Shown in pieces: positions 49,874 through 58,255 of a stretch of DNA of 64,000 nt. The translations under genes were made by a program, and so were the position numbers. How positions within the stretch are numbered: the stretch's first letter is position 1; each line of letters starts with the position of its first letter. The DNA lies in contig JAFVTU010000017.1 in NCBI GenBank assembly GCA_017503075.1, positions 62,001 through 126,000 of the forward strand, in the 5' to 3' direction. The notes below the pieces were generated by a model. It was not told the origin of the DNA. It saw nothing but the letters and a program-made list of their open reading frames with translations, and did not search any database. This stretch comes from Paludibacteraceae bacterium. Its GTDB lineage: Bacteria > Bacteroidota > Bacteroidia > Bacteroidales > Paludibacteraceae.

Positions 49874-52675
49874 ATGAAAAGATTAATCTATATAGTATTG
49901 TTGTCTTGTGTGGTAAATTTGGCATATGCTGTGATAGCTACGCCAGAGCCACTATTACGCCAATTGCCTGATGGTACATGGATGAAAGTTTATCTTCACG
50001 GAGATGAAAACTATCACTATTTGACAACTCTTACTGGAGAACGCATTCCTGGTACTGAGTTAGGTGATGTACCTATGGAATTAGGTTCTATTTATGCGAG
50101 TCGTGCGCCTCAAGCAGAAATGTTGGACTCAAAAGTACCTTCAAGAGGAAAAGTAAAAGTTCCTGTGATATTATTAAATTATAAGGATCTATCCTTTACT
50201 ATGGTGAATCCTCAAGATGATTTTTCAGACTTCTATAATGGAGCGGGAGGCACTAATAGAAATGCCACAGGGTCGGTACACGATTATTTTGTCTGTGCTT
50301 CAGACTCGCTTTTAGACTTAGAGTTTGATGTGTATGGCCCATATACAGTTAGCAAAGATATGGCTTACTATGGTGGGAATACATCTTCGAGCCATATGAA
50401 GAATGTGGATGACCTTGTACATGAAGCCGCTCAATTAGCCAGTGAAGCTGGCGTTGATTTTTCACAATATGATAATGATAATGATGGTGTTGTAGATAAC
50501 TTGTCAATTGTAGTAGCTGGCTACAATGAAGCAGAGGGAGGCGATGAGAATACCATATGGCCTCATTACAGTCAAGTGTATGGTTCTAAAAGCTACTCTG
50601 GTAAAAAGATAATTGGATATTTGGTGATTTCTGAGTATCGTGGTAGTGGTGGTAAGCAACAAGCAGGCATAGGTACCTATTGTCATGAATTTGGACATGC
50701 CTTGGGGCTTCCTGATTTATACGACACACAAAATTCATCTCGCTATACTGTTGGTACATGGGATATAATGTGTTCTGGGAGTTATAATAATAATGGTTGT
50801 ACCCCTCCTTCCTATAGCGCGTTTGAACGTTTTGCAATGGGGTGGCTGACACCTATACAGTTAAAGGAGGTAGGAGATTATACATTACAGCCATTGATAG
50901 AATCTAATACGGCTTATTTGATTGCTGCTGATGAACACAACCTATCATCGATGTCGCCTTCTCCTAATGAATATTTCCTTTTAGAAAACCGCCAAGCAGT
51001 GGGATGGGATGCTAATACAGAAGCTTTGGTTGGTACAGGTATGTTAGTATCTCATATTACATTTAATCATAATACTTGGAATCGTAATACATTTAATAAT
51101 GGGAATATTTTGGGGTATGCGATTGTTGGTGCTTATGATAGTTCACCTAATCAAAGTACACCATTAGACCTTTTTCCAGGAAAGGCAAAAATTACTTCTT
51201 GGCTTCCCACTTTGAATAATAGTACGCAATTAATAGACCAACAAGTACAAAATATCAAAGAAAGAGGTGATTTATCTATTCGTTTTTCGTTTGGACCTCC
51301 AACAAAAGATGGTATCTTCTTTTCTTCCGATACAATTCAAACATTGGTTACAACGTATGATGCCAAAGCATATGAATATGATACTGCTCAAATAGATGTT
51401 GTCGTAAGAAATATGCCAAATGATACGTTGTTAATTTATGCTACCAATGACTATTTTGAATGTTCTATAGATAGTGGCTTGTCTTGGGGAGATAATAAAA
51501 CACACGTACTTCAACCAATACCCAATGATAGTGTGTTTACTTTCCATGTGTTGATTCGTCATACTCCACATAGACAAGATTGTAATGTTAAGTCAGGATT
51601 TATTACGGTTGAAAGTATGCATTCTTTTAAAATGCAGCAATTAGAAGTAAATGGCTACTCTCCTCGCCCTGTTTATATTTCCAAACCAGAACTATTGCAG
51701 CCAGATAATATATCTACAACTTCTTTTAGAGCGCATTGGGTAGTACAAGAGGACGCGGAGTACTATTATTTAACACTTTTTAGTCTTTTAAATCAACCAC
51801 AAGTAGATGTGGAAACATTTGATGATTTTGATTCAAATTCGCTTATAGAACAATCTGGATGGATGTCTAATTTTGTGCGTACTACATCTATTATGTCAGA
51901 GTCAAAATTAGCAGTCAAATTCATAAATACAGGAGAATATGTTCTCAGTAAAGAATATCTGTTACCACCAGATTCGCTTCGTTTTTGGATTTCAAACGAT
52001 TATGTGTTTGTCTCTGGTGAAACACAAGGTGGAACAATGTTGTTGGAGGGTAGAGCTGCCAATGGTAAGTGGATGAAAATTGATAACATTCGTATTATGA
52101 ACACAACAAGGGATTTAGTTAAGAAATATGCTTTATCTCCAAAAGATGCGTTTATCCAATTCCGCTTTACATATACATACAAAGCAGGAGAAGGAGGCGT
52201 GGCATTAGATGGTTTTGAAGCACATATGGATAAAACAATTCAATATGTGTCACAAGGTACTCAATTAGAAGTACCTGGAATAATGAATGAAGCTATTATG
52301 GCAGACTTGAAACCGAATACTACTTATTATTTTGCAGTACAAGCTTATGAACACAAAAGTTGTAATGAGAATTATTCAAAACTATCTGATTTCCAAGAGA
52401 TAAGAACTTTAAATAAAATCGAAGAAACACCTTCTTTGAAAGTTATACGAAGTAATGATGGCATATGTGTCGTACAATTGCCCGATATGGCTGATGGCTT
52501 ATCTGATTTGTATGTTTATACGGCGCAAGGAACATTAGTAGCAATAATAGACGTCCCATATGCAACAATGCAAGTCGCTTTGCCTGATTTACAAGACAAT
52601 ACAATGTATCTTCTCAAATTGTCAAATAAAAAGATTAATAGAAAAGATGCATCTGGGAAATTTGTAACATTTTAA
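49874..52675 (+). CDS. secreted M6 family metalloprotease, multidomain, likely T9SS cargo
   Basis: The 933-residue protein has a signal peptide (to about residue 19), the propeptide-like LRQLPDGTWMKVYLHGDENY, and a M6 catalytic domain with zinc site HEFGHALGLPDLYD near residue 275 and GTWDIMCSGSYNNNGCTPP. A domain of about 200 residues follows, and then a fibronectin III-like part in which YISKPELLQPDNISTTSFRA and the end of a later strand are recognisable. The last 70 residues (LYVYTAQGTLVAIIDVPY, then MYLLKLSNKK) resemble a type A T9SS sorting domain. It is larger than the M6 protease at 7.3 kb. The C10 protease gene follows after 11 bp. Confidence 0.88.
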   Translation: MKRLIYIVLLSCVVNLAYAVIATPEPLLRQLPDGTWMKVYLHGDENYHYLTTLTGERIPGTELGDVPMELGSIYASRAPQAEMLDSKVPSRGKVKVPVILLNYKDLSFTMVNPQDDFSDFYNGAGGTNRNATGSVHDYFVCASDSLLDLEFDVYGPYTVSKDMAYYGGNTSSSHMKNVDDLVHEAAQLASEAGVDFSQYDNDNDGVVDNLSIVVAGYNEAEGGDENTIWPHYSQVYGSKSYSGKKIIGYLVISEYRGSGGKQQAGIGTYCHEFGHALGLPDLYDTQNSSRYTVGTWDIMCSGSYNNNGCTPPSYSAFERFAMGWLTPIQLKEVGDYTLQPLIESNTAYLIAADEHNLSSMSPSPNEYFLLENRQAVGWDANTEALVGTGMLVSHITFNHNTWNRNTFNNGNILGYAIVGAYDSSPNQSTPLDLFPGKAKITSWLPTLNNSTQLIDQQVQNIKERGDLSIRFSFGPPTKDGIFFSSDTIQTLVTTYDAKAYEYDTAQIDVVVRNMPNDTLLIYATNDYFECSIDSGLSWGDNKTHVLQPIPNDSVFTFHVLIRHTPHRQDCNVKSGFITVESMHSFKMQQLEVNGYSPRPVYISKPELLQPDNISTTSFRAHWVVQEDAEYYYLTLFSLLNQPQVDVETFDDFDSNSLIEQSGWMSNFVRTTSIMSESKLAVKFINTGEYVLSKEYLLPPDSLRFWISNDYVFVSGETQGGTMLLEGRAANGKWMKIDNIRIMNTTRDLVKKYALSPKDAFIQFRFTYTYKAGEGGVALDGFEAHMDKTIQYVSQGTQLEVPGIMNEAIMADLKPNTTYYFAVQAYEHKSCNENYSKLSDFQEIRTLNKIEETPSLKVIRSNDGICVVQLPDMADGLSDLYVYTAQGTLVAIIDVPYATMQVALPDLQDNTMYLLKLSNKKINRKDASGKFVTF

Positions 52676-52686
52676 TTTATAAAAAT

Positions 52687-53778
52687 ATGAAAAAGAGCGT
52701 TTTTTTACAGATTTTGACGGTTGGTACAATGTTGATTGCATCTACAGTGTTGAATGCTAAAACATTACAACCAGTTTATTTTGATATGCCAAGTGCTAAT
52801 GCTCAACGTTTAGCAGAAATGACAGATGATGTAACATCGTTTTTTACACAGTATGAATATGCAATGCAGCGAGTTGATGCAGGTGAAGATATTTCAGCAT
52901 ATTTTGTGCTTGAAACGGCTGAGGATCCTACCGATTCTGTAAGCCATTTGTTAGGTAATATTAACTATGATCAAGGAACTCCATACAATGATTTGTGCCC
53001 AATGATTAATGGACGTCGTGCATTAACTGGTTGTGTCGCAACTGCTATGGCACAAATTATGCGTTATTATTCCTTTCCTAATGCAGGAACGGGACAGGTA
53101 ACATACACAGGTAGCAATGGCGCAAAAACAATTGACTTGTCTGATTATCAGTTTGATTGGGATCTAATCTTAAATGATTATTCGGGTAAATATACAGATC
53201 CTCAAGGTGAAGCTGTCGCAAAATTGATGTTGGCTTGTGGAGCTGCGTTAAATATGAATTATAGCGCAGAAGGAAGTGGGTCACACTTGGATAAGGCAAT
53301 GAAGGCATTTAGGAATAACTTTGCATACAGTAAAAAGATAGGTCATTTTGATTCTACAAATGACTATGATCCAGAGGGATTGATTATGTATGATTGGGCT
53401 CCTGCTATTCGAGAACAACATCAGAAAGGTCATCCTGTCATGTATGCAGGTAGTCCTGCGTCTGGTATGTCTGGACATGCTTTTGTTATTGACGGATACA
53501 AAGTAATAGATGGTGTCTATTACTATCATATTAATTGGGGATGGTCAGGAGCTTATAATGGATATTATTTGCTCATGAATTTAAAACCAAATGAAGATAA
53601 TTATGCTGGTTATGGCTGTGATATGGTAATCAATATATATCCAGATGGATGGACTGATGTGGAGGATGTTGTTGTACCGAATTATAATAATAACAAAGTT
53701 TACAATCTCCTCGGGCTTGAGGTTGACGAGAACTACAAGGGTATCGTTATCAAGAACGGTAAGAAGTTCATCCAATAA
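52687..53778 (+). CDS. C10 family (streptopain-like) cysteine protease with T9SS sorting tail
   Basis: The 363-residue protein has a signal peptide (to about 24). The catalytic Cys116 is in TGCVATAMAQIMRYY, His264 in SGHAFVIDGY, and NWGWSG is the late conserved block of peptidase family C10. The end (KVYNLLGLEV, KGIVIKNGKKFIQ) fits a short type A T9SS sorting domain. The prodomain is short compared with SpeB, with little between the signal and the catalytic part. It forms one operon with the M6 protease and lies next to SusCD, suggesting that peptides are released outside and imported. Confidence 0.9.
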   Translation: MKKSVFLQILTVGTMLIASTVLNAKTLQPVYFDMPSANAQRLAEMTDDVTSFFTQYEYAMQRVDAGEDISAYFVLETAEDPTDSVSHLLGNINYDQGTPYNDLCPMINGRRALTGCVATAMAQIMRYYSFPNAGTGQVTYTGSNGAKTIDLSDYQFDWDLILNDYSGKYTDPQGEAVAKLMLACGAALNMNYSAEGSGSHLDKAMKAFRNNFAYSKKIGHFDSTNDYDPEGLIMYDWAPAIREQHQKGHPVMYAGSPASGMSGHAFVIDGYKVIDGVYYYHINWGWSGAYNGYYLLMNLKPNEDNYAGYGCDMVINIYPDGWTDVEDVVVPNYNNNKVYNLLGLEVDENYKGIVIKNGKKFIQ

Positions 53779-53801
53779 TCTCTCAATGAGATAAAATAAA
53801 G

Positions 53802-53830
53802 AACGCGACTCCAATGGGGTCGCGTTTTTT
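53802..53830 (+). terminator. intrinsic terminator of the protease operon
   Basis: AACGCGAC and GTCGCGTT pair around a 9-nt loop, followed by TTTT. Confidence 0.85.
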
Positions 53831-53873
53831 GTGTTTGCATATATTTTGCATCTATGGGTGTTCTGTATAGGTA

Positions 53874-53920
53874 ACGAATAGTGCGGTTATTGTCCGGTTA
53901 TTGTGCGGTGCGAGTGGGGA
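53874..53920. repeat. GTGCGGTTATT short repeat
   Basis: GTGCGGTTATTGTCCGGTTATTGTGCGG holds three copies of a 10-11 bp unit, of which I quote the core CGGTTATTGT. It lies just downstream of the M16 peptidase gene. Confidence 0.65.
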
Positions 53921-53931
53921 ATTTTGTGTGT

Positions 53932-55194
53932 TTAATCGTATAATAGGGTGTAGATCGTTTCGGGGGCGAATACTTCGTTGGCGACGTCTTGGAGTTGGGT
54001 GGGGGTGATGGTCTGTATGCGAGCGAAGGTGTCTTGCCACGCAGGGGCATGGTGGTGATAAAGCATCTGCTTTGCCATAGCGAGGGCATTATTCTCCTGA
54101 TTCTCAGCAGAAATAGCCATCTGTCCTTCCAACTGGCGCAGGGCGCGCTGGAGTTGGGTACTAGTTAGCGTAGTGTCACGCAATTGCTTGAGTTCCTTAT
54201 GGCAGAGCTCAAGGCATTGGTCCTTGTGTTGTGGTTCGCAGGCGAGGTAGATGTTCCAATAGCCCGTGTCGCTGAGTGGTACTGCTTGTGAATCAATATT
54301 ATATACCAGTCCATATTTCTCGCGCAGACTCAAATACAATCGGCTAGACATACTGCCACCGCCAAGGATATTATTGAGCAAGTACATGGTCAGTTGTTTG
54401 GGATGACCGATAGGGTAGGCATGTGAGCCAAGCATAAGGTGGGTTTGGTGGGTGTGGCGGCGGTAGGTGCGGGTGAGGGACGCTTCGCTATGGGATATAT
54501 GTGAGGAGGCGATAGAAATGCTAGAAGCACTAGATATACTAGAAGTACTAGATATACTAGTGATTTCTCCTAATTCTTTTTCGGCGGCGGAGATGACTTG
54601 TTGGGTAGTGACATTGCCGAGGACAAAGAGCACCATGCGCTCAGAGCGGTAGTGCTGTTGCATCCAATTGAGCGCGATATCGGGTGACTTGGAGATGCGG
54701 CGAAGGGTCTTCTTTGTGCCAAGGATAGGCATAGCCAGTGAACTACCCTCAAAAATCATGTTTTCGAAGTCGTCGTAGATGAGTTCGCTGGGTGAGTCGT
54801 TGTAACTCTCTATCTCATCGAGGATGACGGTGAGCTCCTTGTCGGTTTCCTTTTTATGAAATGTTGGGCGAAGCACCATATCCGCTAGCAGATGGAGGGT
54901 AGTGCGGAAGTGTTGGCGCAGGGTGGCCGCATAGAAAGTGGTTTCTTCTTTGGTGGTATAGGCATTGATTTCGCCGCCGATTCCCTCGATATGATTGATG
55001 ATTTGGCGAGCAGTGTAGTGCTGCGTACCTTTGAAGACACAATGCTCGATGTAATGCGCCATGCCGTTCTCGTTGGGGAGTTCGTGGCGTGTGCCTGCGC
55101 CAACCATTATGCCGACATAAACGACAGGAGAAGTGGTCTTGCGGTGGACAATTTGCAGCCCATTTGGTAAATTATGATAAAAAGTTTCGTACAT
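53932..55194 (-). CDS. M16 family zinc peptidase (pitrilysin-like)
   Basis: The 420-residue protein has the inverted zinc motif HYIEH (H47, E50, H51) in NGMAHYIEHCVFKGT, then INAYTTKEETTFYA and the second conserved Glu region. The second half is the inactive M16 repeat (LYLSLREKYGLVYNID). There is no signal peptide, so it may act in the cytoplasm or periplasm; its family degrades peptides. Residues 208-232 are Ser/Ile rich (SSTSSISSASS) and come from a CTAGATATACTAGAAG-type repeat in the DNA. Confidence 0.92.
   Translation of the reverse strand: MYETFYHNLPNGLQIVHRKTTSPVVYVGIMVGAGTRHELPNENGMAHYIEHCVFKGTQHYTARQIINHIEGIGGEINAYTTKEETTFYAATLRQHFRTTLHLLADMVLRPTFHKKETDKELTVILDEIESYNDSPSELIYDDFENMIFEGSSLAMPILGTKKTLRRISKSPDIALNWMQQHYRSERMVLFVLGNVTTQQVISAAEKELGEITSISSTSSISSASSISIASSHISHSEASLTRTYRRHTHQTHLMLGSHAYPIGHPKQLTMYLLNNILGGGSMSSRLYLSLREKYGLVYNIDSQAVPLSDTGYWNIYLACEPQHKDQCLELCHKELKQLRDTTLTSTQLQRALRQLEGQMAISAENQENNALAMAKQMLYHHHAPAWQDTFARIQTITPTQLQDVANEVFAPETIYTLLYD
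54520..54565. repeat. CTAGAAGCACTAGATATA repeat inside the M16 gene
   Basis: ACTAGATATACTAGAAGTACTAGATATACTAG (quoted in parts: CTAGATATA and CTAGAAGYA) alternates 9-bp units in frame, giving the Ser-rich linker. Confidence 0.75.
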
Positions 55195-55219
55195 ATTTGG
55201 TTATATCAAAAAAAAGTAG

Positions 55220-55227
55220 TACTTTTG
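55220..55227 (+). promoter_or_regulatory. -7 box TACTTTTG of tRNA-Leu
   Basis: TACTTTTGCAGC after an A tract, 33 bp upstream of the tRNA. Confidence 0.75.
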
Positions 55228-55259
55228 CAGCCGAATTGGAAATTAATCCTCCGATTTCT

Positions 55260-55341
55260 GCGGCATTGGCGGAATTGGTAGACGCGCTAGACTTAGGATC
55301 TAGTTTCGAGAGGAGTGAAGGTTCGAGTCCTTTATGCCGCA
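55260..55341 (+). tRNA. tRNA-Leu (anticodon UAG)
   Basis: The acceptor arms GCGGCAT (55260) and ATGCCGC (to 55340) pair exactly, with discriminator A. The D-loop has the AATTGGTAGA pattern, the anticodon loop CTTAGGA gives UAG, a variable arm is present and the T-arm reads GGTTCGAGTCC. The CCA end is not encoded. A terminator follows at once. Confidence 0.95.
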
Positions 55342-55345
55342 CATC

Positions 55346-55367
55346 GGGTTGAAAGACCCAATTTTTT
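55346..55367 (+). terminator. terminator of tRNA-Leu
   Basis: GGGT, loop TGAAAG, ACCC, then AATTTTTT. Confidence 0.7.
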
Positions 55368-55393
55368 GTAATTAATAATTAACATTTAATATT

Positions 55394-55948
55394 ATGCGTA
55401 AGTTTTATATCTTGTTAGTTCTAGTGGTTGTTGCGGGTGCAATGACCAGTTGTTTGGAGTACAAAGAGCCTCAATATAGTCCTCAGATTTATCGTTCGGA
55501 ATTTTATGTAAATCCTCAGTTTCAGGGTGATACTGTGGTAGGTGCCAAAGATACATTGGATCTTATCTATGATGCAGATGATGATTCGTATGAATTGGAT
55601 ACTGTGTATTTGGGTGATACTGTGATGTTTGCGAGTACATTCTATACTGTGACCAATAATCTTGTGGCTGTGGAAATGAAATGGGATACTACGGAAATGG
55701 ACTTGTGGTATTTAACAACGGCTGATATTGATAAAGCACTATTGAAAACGGATACTGTAGGAAATCTTACATGTACAATGCGTTTCAATCCAGGTTATAA
55801 CCGTGTGACCTTCCCTATTTATTTTACCCCTAAGGAGCGAGGCGGTATGAAACTGAAGTTATCGGTTGAGAGTGATTCGGATTTTCCGATGCATTCCGTG
55901 TTGATCTATATCCCCGCTATAGCGGCGCCAGTGGAATCAGAGGAATAG
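55394..55948 (+). CDS. uncharacterised lipoprotein
   Basis: The 184-residue protein has a lipoprotein signal with lipobox MTSC (Cys20). The mature part is acidic at first (DLIYDADDDSYELDTVYLGD) and then has several beta-strand-like stretches ending in LIYIPAIAAP. It may be an Ig-like surface domain, but no family is recognised. It stands alone behind the tRNA gene and ends convergently, with no gap, against mazG. Confidence 0.65.
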   Translation: MRKFYILLVLVVVAGAMTSCLEYKEPQYSPQIYRSEFYVNPQFQGDTVVGAKDTLDLIYDADDDSYELDTVYLGDTVMFASTFYTVTNNLVAVEMKWDTTEMDLWYLTTADIDKALLKTDTVGNLTCTMRFNPGYNRVTFPIYFTPKERGGMKLKLSVESDSDFPMHSVLIYIPAIAAPVESEE

Positions 55949-56731
55949 TTATTCCATTGTTTTGGCTTCTTGCCAAAGTGCTTCCATTTGATCTAGGGTC
56001 ATCTCTTTGAGGGATAGACCCTTTTCTTTTGCCTTTTGCTCAACGTAGTTGAAACGGCGGATGAACTTGGCATTGGTTTTCTCTAGTGCGTTGTCAGGAC
56101 GAACATTATATAGGCGAGCAGCGTTTACGAGCGCAAAGAACAAGTCGCCCATCTCTTCGGTGGCTTTCTCCTCGTCCATATTCTCGACTTCTGCCTCGAA
56201 CTCAGCGATTTCCTCTTTGACCTTTGCCCATACGTCTTCGCACTTCTCCCAATCGAAGCCTACATTGGCTACTTTGTCCTGTATGCGATATGCTTTGACG
56301 AGAGCAGGTAGTGCATCAGGGATGCCTGCGAGGACGGTTTTGTTGCCGCCTTTCTCTTTGAGTTTGACTTGTTCCCAAAGTTTGCAGACATCTTCTGCAT
56401 TCTTGGCTGCCTGTTCGCCATACACATGTGGATGGCGGAAGATGAGTTTGTCGCAGATTTTATTGCATACGTCAGCTATATCAAAAGCTTCTTGCTCGCT
56501 GCCAATCTTGGCATAGAAGACCACGTGGAGCAGTACGTCGCCGAGTTCCTTGCTGATCTCATTCATGTCGTTTTGAATGAGAGCAGACGCCAGTTCGTAG
56601 GTCTCTTCGATGGTGTTCTGACGGAGGGATTCGAAGGTTTGCTTTCTGTCCCAAGGGCATTTCTCTCGGAGTTCGTCCATGACCGTAAGTAGTCGGTCGA
56701 AAGCTGCAAGTTGTTGTTGTCGAGTGTGCAT
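55949..56731 (-). CDS. mazG: nucleoside triphosphate pyrophosphohydrolase MazG
   Basis: The 260-residue protein has two MazG domains. The first has CPWDRKQTFESLRQNTIEETYELASA and the metal-binding ELGDVLLHVVFYAKI; the second has EEMGDLFFALVNAARL. It hydrolyses non-canonical or all NTPs to NMP and pyrophosphate, lowering damage from aberrant nucleotides and ppGpp. Length and motif order are normal. It abuts the convergent lipoprotein gene directly and follows lpxH by about 18 bp, in the same direction. Confidence 0.95.
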   Translation of the reverse strand: MHTRQQQLAAFDRLLTVMDELREKCPWDRKQTFESLRQNTIEETYELASALIQNDMNEISKELGDVLLHVVFYAKIGSEQEAFDIADVCNKICDKLIFRHPHVYGEQAAKNAEDVCKLWEQVKLKEKGGNKTVLAGIPDALPALVKAYRIQDKVANVGFDWEKCEDVWAKVKEEIAEFEAEVENMDEEKATEEMGDLFFALVNAARLYNVRPDNALEKTNAKFIRRFNYVEQKAKEKGLSLKEMTLDQMEALWQEAKTME

Positions 56732-56737
56732 AGTGTT

Positions 56738-56785
56738 GTGTAGAATTGTTTAGAGTGGTGTAGAGTTGTGTAGTGTGGTGTTGCC
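56738..56785. repeat. TGTAGAGTTG tandem repeat overlapping the lpxH end
   Basis: The 10-11 bp unit TGTAGAATTG / TGTAGAGTTG / TGTAGTGTGG recurs. The lpxH stop lies inside, and the last residues of LpxH (HNSTPL) are encoded by it. A similar unit (GTGTAGAATTGTGTAG) occurs inside rsmH. Confidence 0.7.
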
Positions 56786-57541
56786 TTGGTTGTCCATTTG
56801 GGCGTAGGTGAACTGCTGCCAGCAGTCGCCGAGGATGATGATGCGACTATCGCGGCTGAGCATTAGGTCGAGTTCGATATGGCGGTGACCAAAGATATAG
56901 TAGTCGTGGTGATTGCCCTGTTGCTCTTGCTCTTTGGCAAAAAGTACTAATTCCTCTTTGTCCTCACCTTTGTAAGGACAAGGGCGAGCCAACTCCTTCA
57001 GGCGGCTGTTTTTTGCCCAGTTATAGCCGAAAGCGTTGCCCCAAGTAGGGGGTAGCAAACGGAAAAGTGTTTGCAAGATGGGGTTATGGAAGACCTTACG
57101 CAAGAAGATGAAGGATTTAATTTTCTTTTGTAAGGGCTTGGGTACCTGTGATATATAGTTGCTAGGTACAAGCCCGTCGCCATGAGCAATGAAGAGGCGT
57201 TTGCCGTGGATGGTGATGCTTTCGGGTCTGCGGTGTATGATTGCGCCTGTTTGTTTGGCAAGCCAACCGAACGTCCATATATCGTGGTTGCCAATGAAGA
57301 AGTGAAGTTGTATGCCCTTGTTGGTGAGTGACTTAAGTTTGTCGAGGATAGGTCGGTATTGCTCTTTGCTGCGGTCGCGCCAGAAATACTCGCACCAGAA
57401 GTCAAAGATGTCTCCGAGCAAGTAGATGGCTGTGGCATCCTTCTCCATTTCGTTGAGTATGGAGATGATGGTTTGCTGATGGGCTAATGGATCGTTGATA
57501 GCCCTCGAACCAAGGTGTGCGTCGGAGAGGAAGTATGTCAT
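56750..57541 (-). CDS. lpxH: UDP-2,3-diacylglucosamine diphosphatase (LpxH-type)
   Basis: The 263-residue metallophosphoesterase has FLSDAHLG (metal ligands D and H), GDIFDFW, GNHDIW, HGDG and GHRH, in the order and spacing of the LpxH/YbbF group. It cleaves UDP-2,3-diacylglucosamine to lipid X in lipid A synthesis. The extra residues at the C-terminus come from a short repeat. It could instead be a related Bacteroidetes phosphoesterase of the same fold, but the lipid A role fits best. Confidence 0.88.
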   Translation of the reverse strand: MTYFLSDAHLGSRAINDPLAHQQTIISILNEMEKDATAIYLLGDIFDFWCEYFWRDRSKEQYRPILDKLKSLTNKGIQLHFFIGNHDIWTFGWLAKQTGAIIHRRPESITIHGKRLFIAHGDGLVPSNYISQVPKPLQKKIKSFIFLRKVFHNPILQTLFRLLPPTWGNAFGYNWAKNSRLKELARPCPYKGEDKEELVLFAKEQEQQGNHHDYYIFGHRHIELDLMLSRDSRIIILGDCWQQFTYAQMDNQGNTTLHNSTPL

Positions 57542-57542
57542 G

Positions 57543-57592
57543 TTTAGTGAACGCGGCAGAGCCGCTACTGTTTAGTGTTTAGAGTTTAGTGG
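57543..57592. repeat. hairpin repeat between lpxH and the SufT-like gene (reverse orientation)
   Basis: GAAC, hairpin GCGGC-AGA-GCCGC (57553-57565), TACTG and TTTAGTGTTTAGAG units. This is the reverse complement of the usual TAG-stem-loop-stem-GTCC layout. Confidence 0.8.
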
Positions 57593-57907
57593 TTAGAGGA
57601 AGCCGAGTTCGAGTTTGGCTTCTTCAGACATCATGTCTTTGTTCCATTCGGGGTTGAAGACGATGTTTACGTTCACTTCGTTGATGCCATCTACTGAACC
57701 GACTTTCTGCTTGACATCCTCTACGAGGAAGTCTGCAGCAGGGCAGTTGGGTGCGGTGAGGGTCATGTCTATATTGCAGATACCGTCGCCTGGGAGGTCG
57801 ATGCGGTAGATAAGACCTAATTCGTATATATTGACAGGTATCTCGGGGTCATAAACCGTCTTAATCATTCGTAGTACCTGCTCTTCCAGTTCTAAAAATT
57901 CGTTCAT
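57593..57907 (-). CDS. MIP18/DUF59 family protein (SufT/PaaD-like)
   Basis: The start at 57907 gives MNEFLELEEQVLRMIKTVYD and follows a promoter; the longer frame crosses it. The 104-residue protein has DPEIPVNIYELGLIY and TAPNCPAADF, the two marks of the DUF59 family, including the reactive Cys. Members help insert or mature Fe-S clusters. The gene has its own promoter embedded in a hairpin. Confidence 0.9.
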   Translation of the reverse strand: MNEFLELEEQVLRMIKTVYDPEIPVNIYELGLIYRIDLPGDGICNIDMTLTAPNCPAADFLVEDVKQKVGSVDGINEVNVNIVFNPEWNKDMMSEEAKLELGFL

Positions 57908-57932
57908 TTGATATAATCTCACAAATAGCGTA

Positions 57933-57980
57933 CAAAGGTACGGAAAAAATCGCATATGCGCAAGTGCTTTGCGATTTTTT
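57933..57980 (-). promoter_or_regulatory. hairpin-embedded promoter of the SufT-like gene
   Basis: On the minus strand the -7 box TACCTTTG is at 57933-57940, preceded by TTTTTTCCG. The -33 TTG lies in the loop of AAAAAATCGCA / TGCGATTTTTT (57944-57980). This copies the pgm promoter, including GCGATTTTTT and ATATGCG. Confidence 0.75.
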
Positions 57981-58050
57981 TTGTTTAGTGGCGGCAAAGA
58001 CCGCTATAGTTGAAAACTAAAAGGTGAAAACAGCAAGATGAAAGGATTAT

Positions 58051-58071
58051 TACCCCACTTTTCCCCACTAG
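58051..58071. promoter_or_regulatory. MraZ-box-like repeats, minus orientation
   Basis: On the minus strand GTGGGGAAAAGTGGGG is a tandem of TGGGG with a 10-bp repeat distance, as in MraZ sites. It lies 195 bp upstream of mraZ. The spacer 57908-58255 holds this, the next site and two promoters, and no gene. Confidence 0.55.
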
Positions 58072-58165
58072 TTTTAATAAGTTTTGTATCTAGTTGATAA
58101 TTAGAGTGTTGGGTTGTTGATAATTATTTTAAAAATATGTTGAAAATATTGTTGAAAAATTTTTT

Positions 58166-58181
58166 GTGGGGAAATGTGGGG
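58166..58181 (+). promoter_or_regulatory. MraZ-box-like repeats overlapping the mraZ -33 region
   Basis: GTGGGGAAATGTGGGG repeats TGGGG at a 10-bp distance. It overlaps the -33 position of the promoter whose -7 box is at 58200, consistent with self-repression. Confidence 0.65.
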
Positions 58182-58199
58182 AATATGAAATATTTTTTG

Positions 58200-58207
58200 T
58201 AACTTTG
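58200..58207 (+). promoter_or_regulatory. -7 box TAACTTTG of the mraZ-dcw operon
   Basis: TAACTTTGCAGCGG, about 48 bp upstream of the mraZ ATG. Confidence 0.75.
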
Positions 58208-58255
58208 CAGCGGAATTCAGAGAAAACATGAATTTTGAATTAAGGAGTTTGAATT

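Noticed and set aside
55089-55352. Open frame across the tRNA-Leu gene
   Set aside because: It overlaps the M16 start and the tRNA, and has no protein support.
57908-57997. Longer start for the SufT-like gene
   Set aside because: The extension crosses the promoter and its hairpin; the family start is at 57907.
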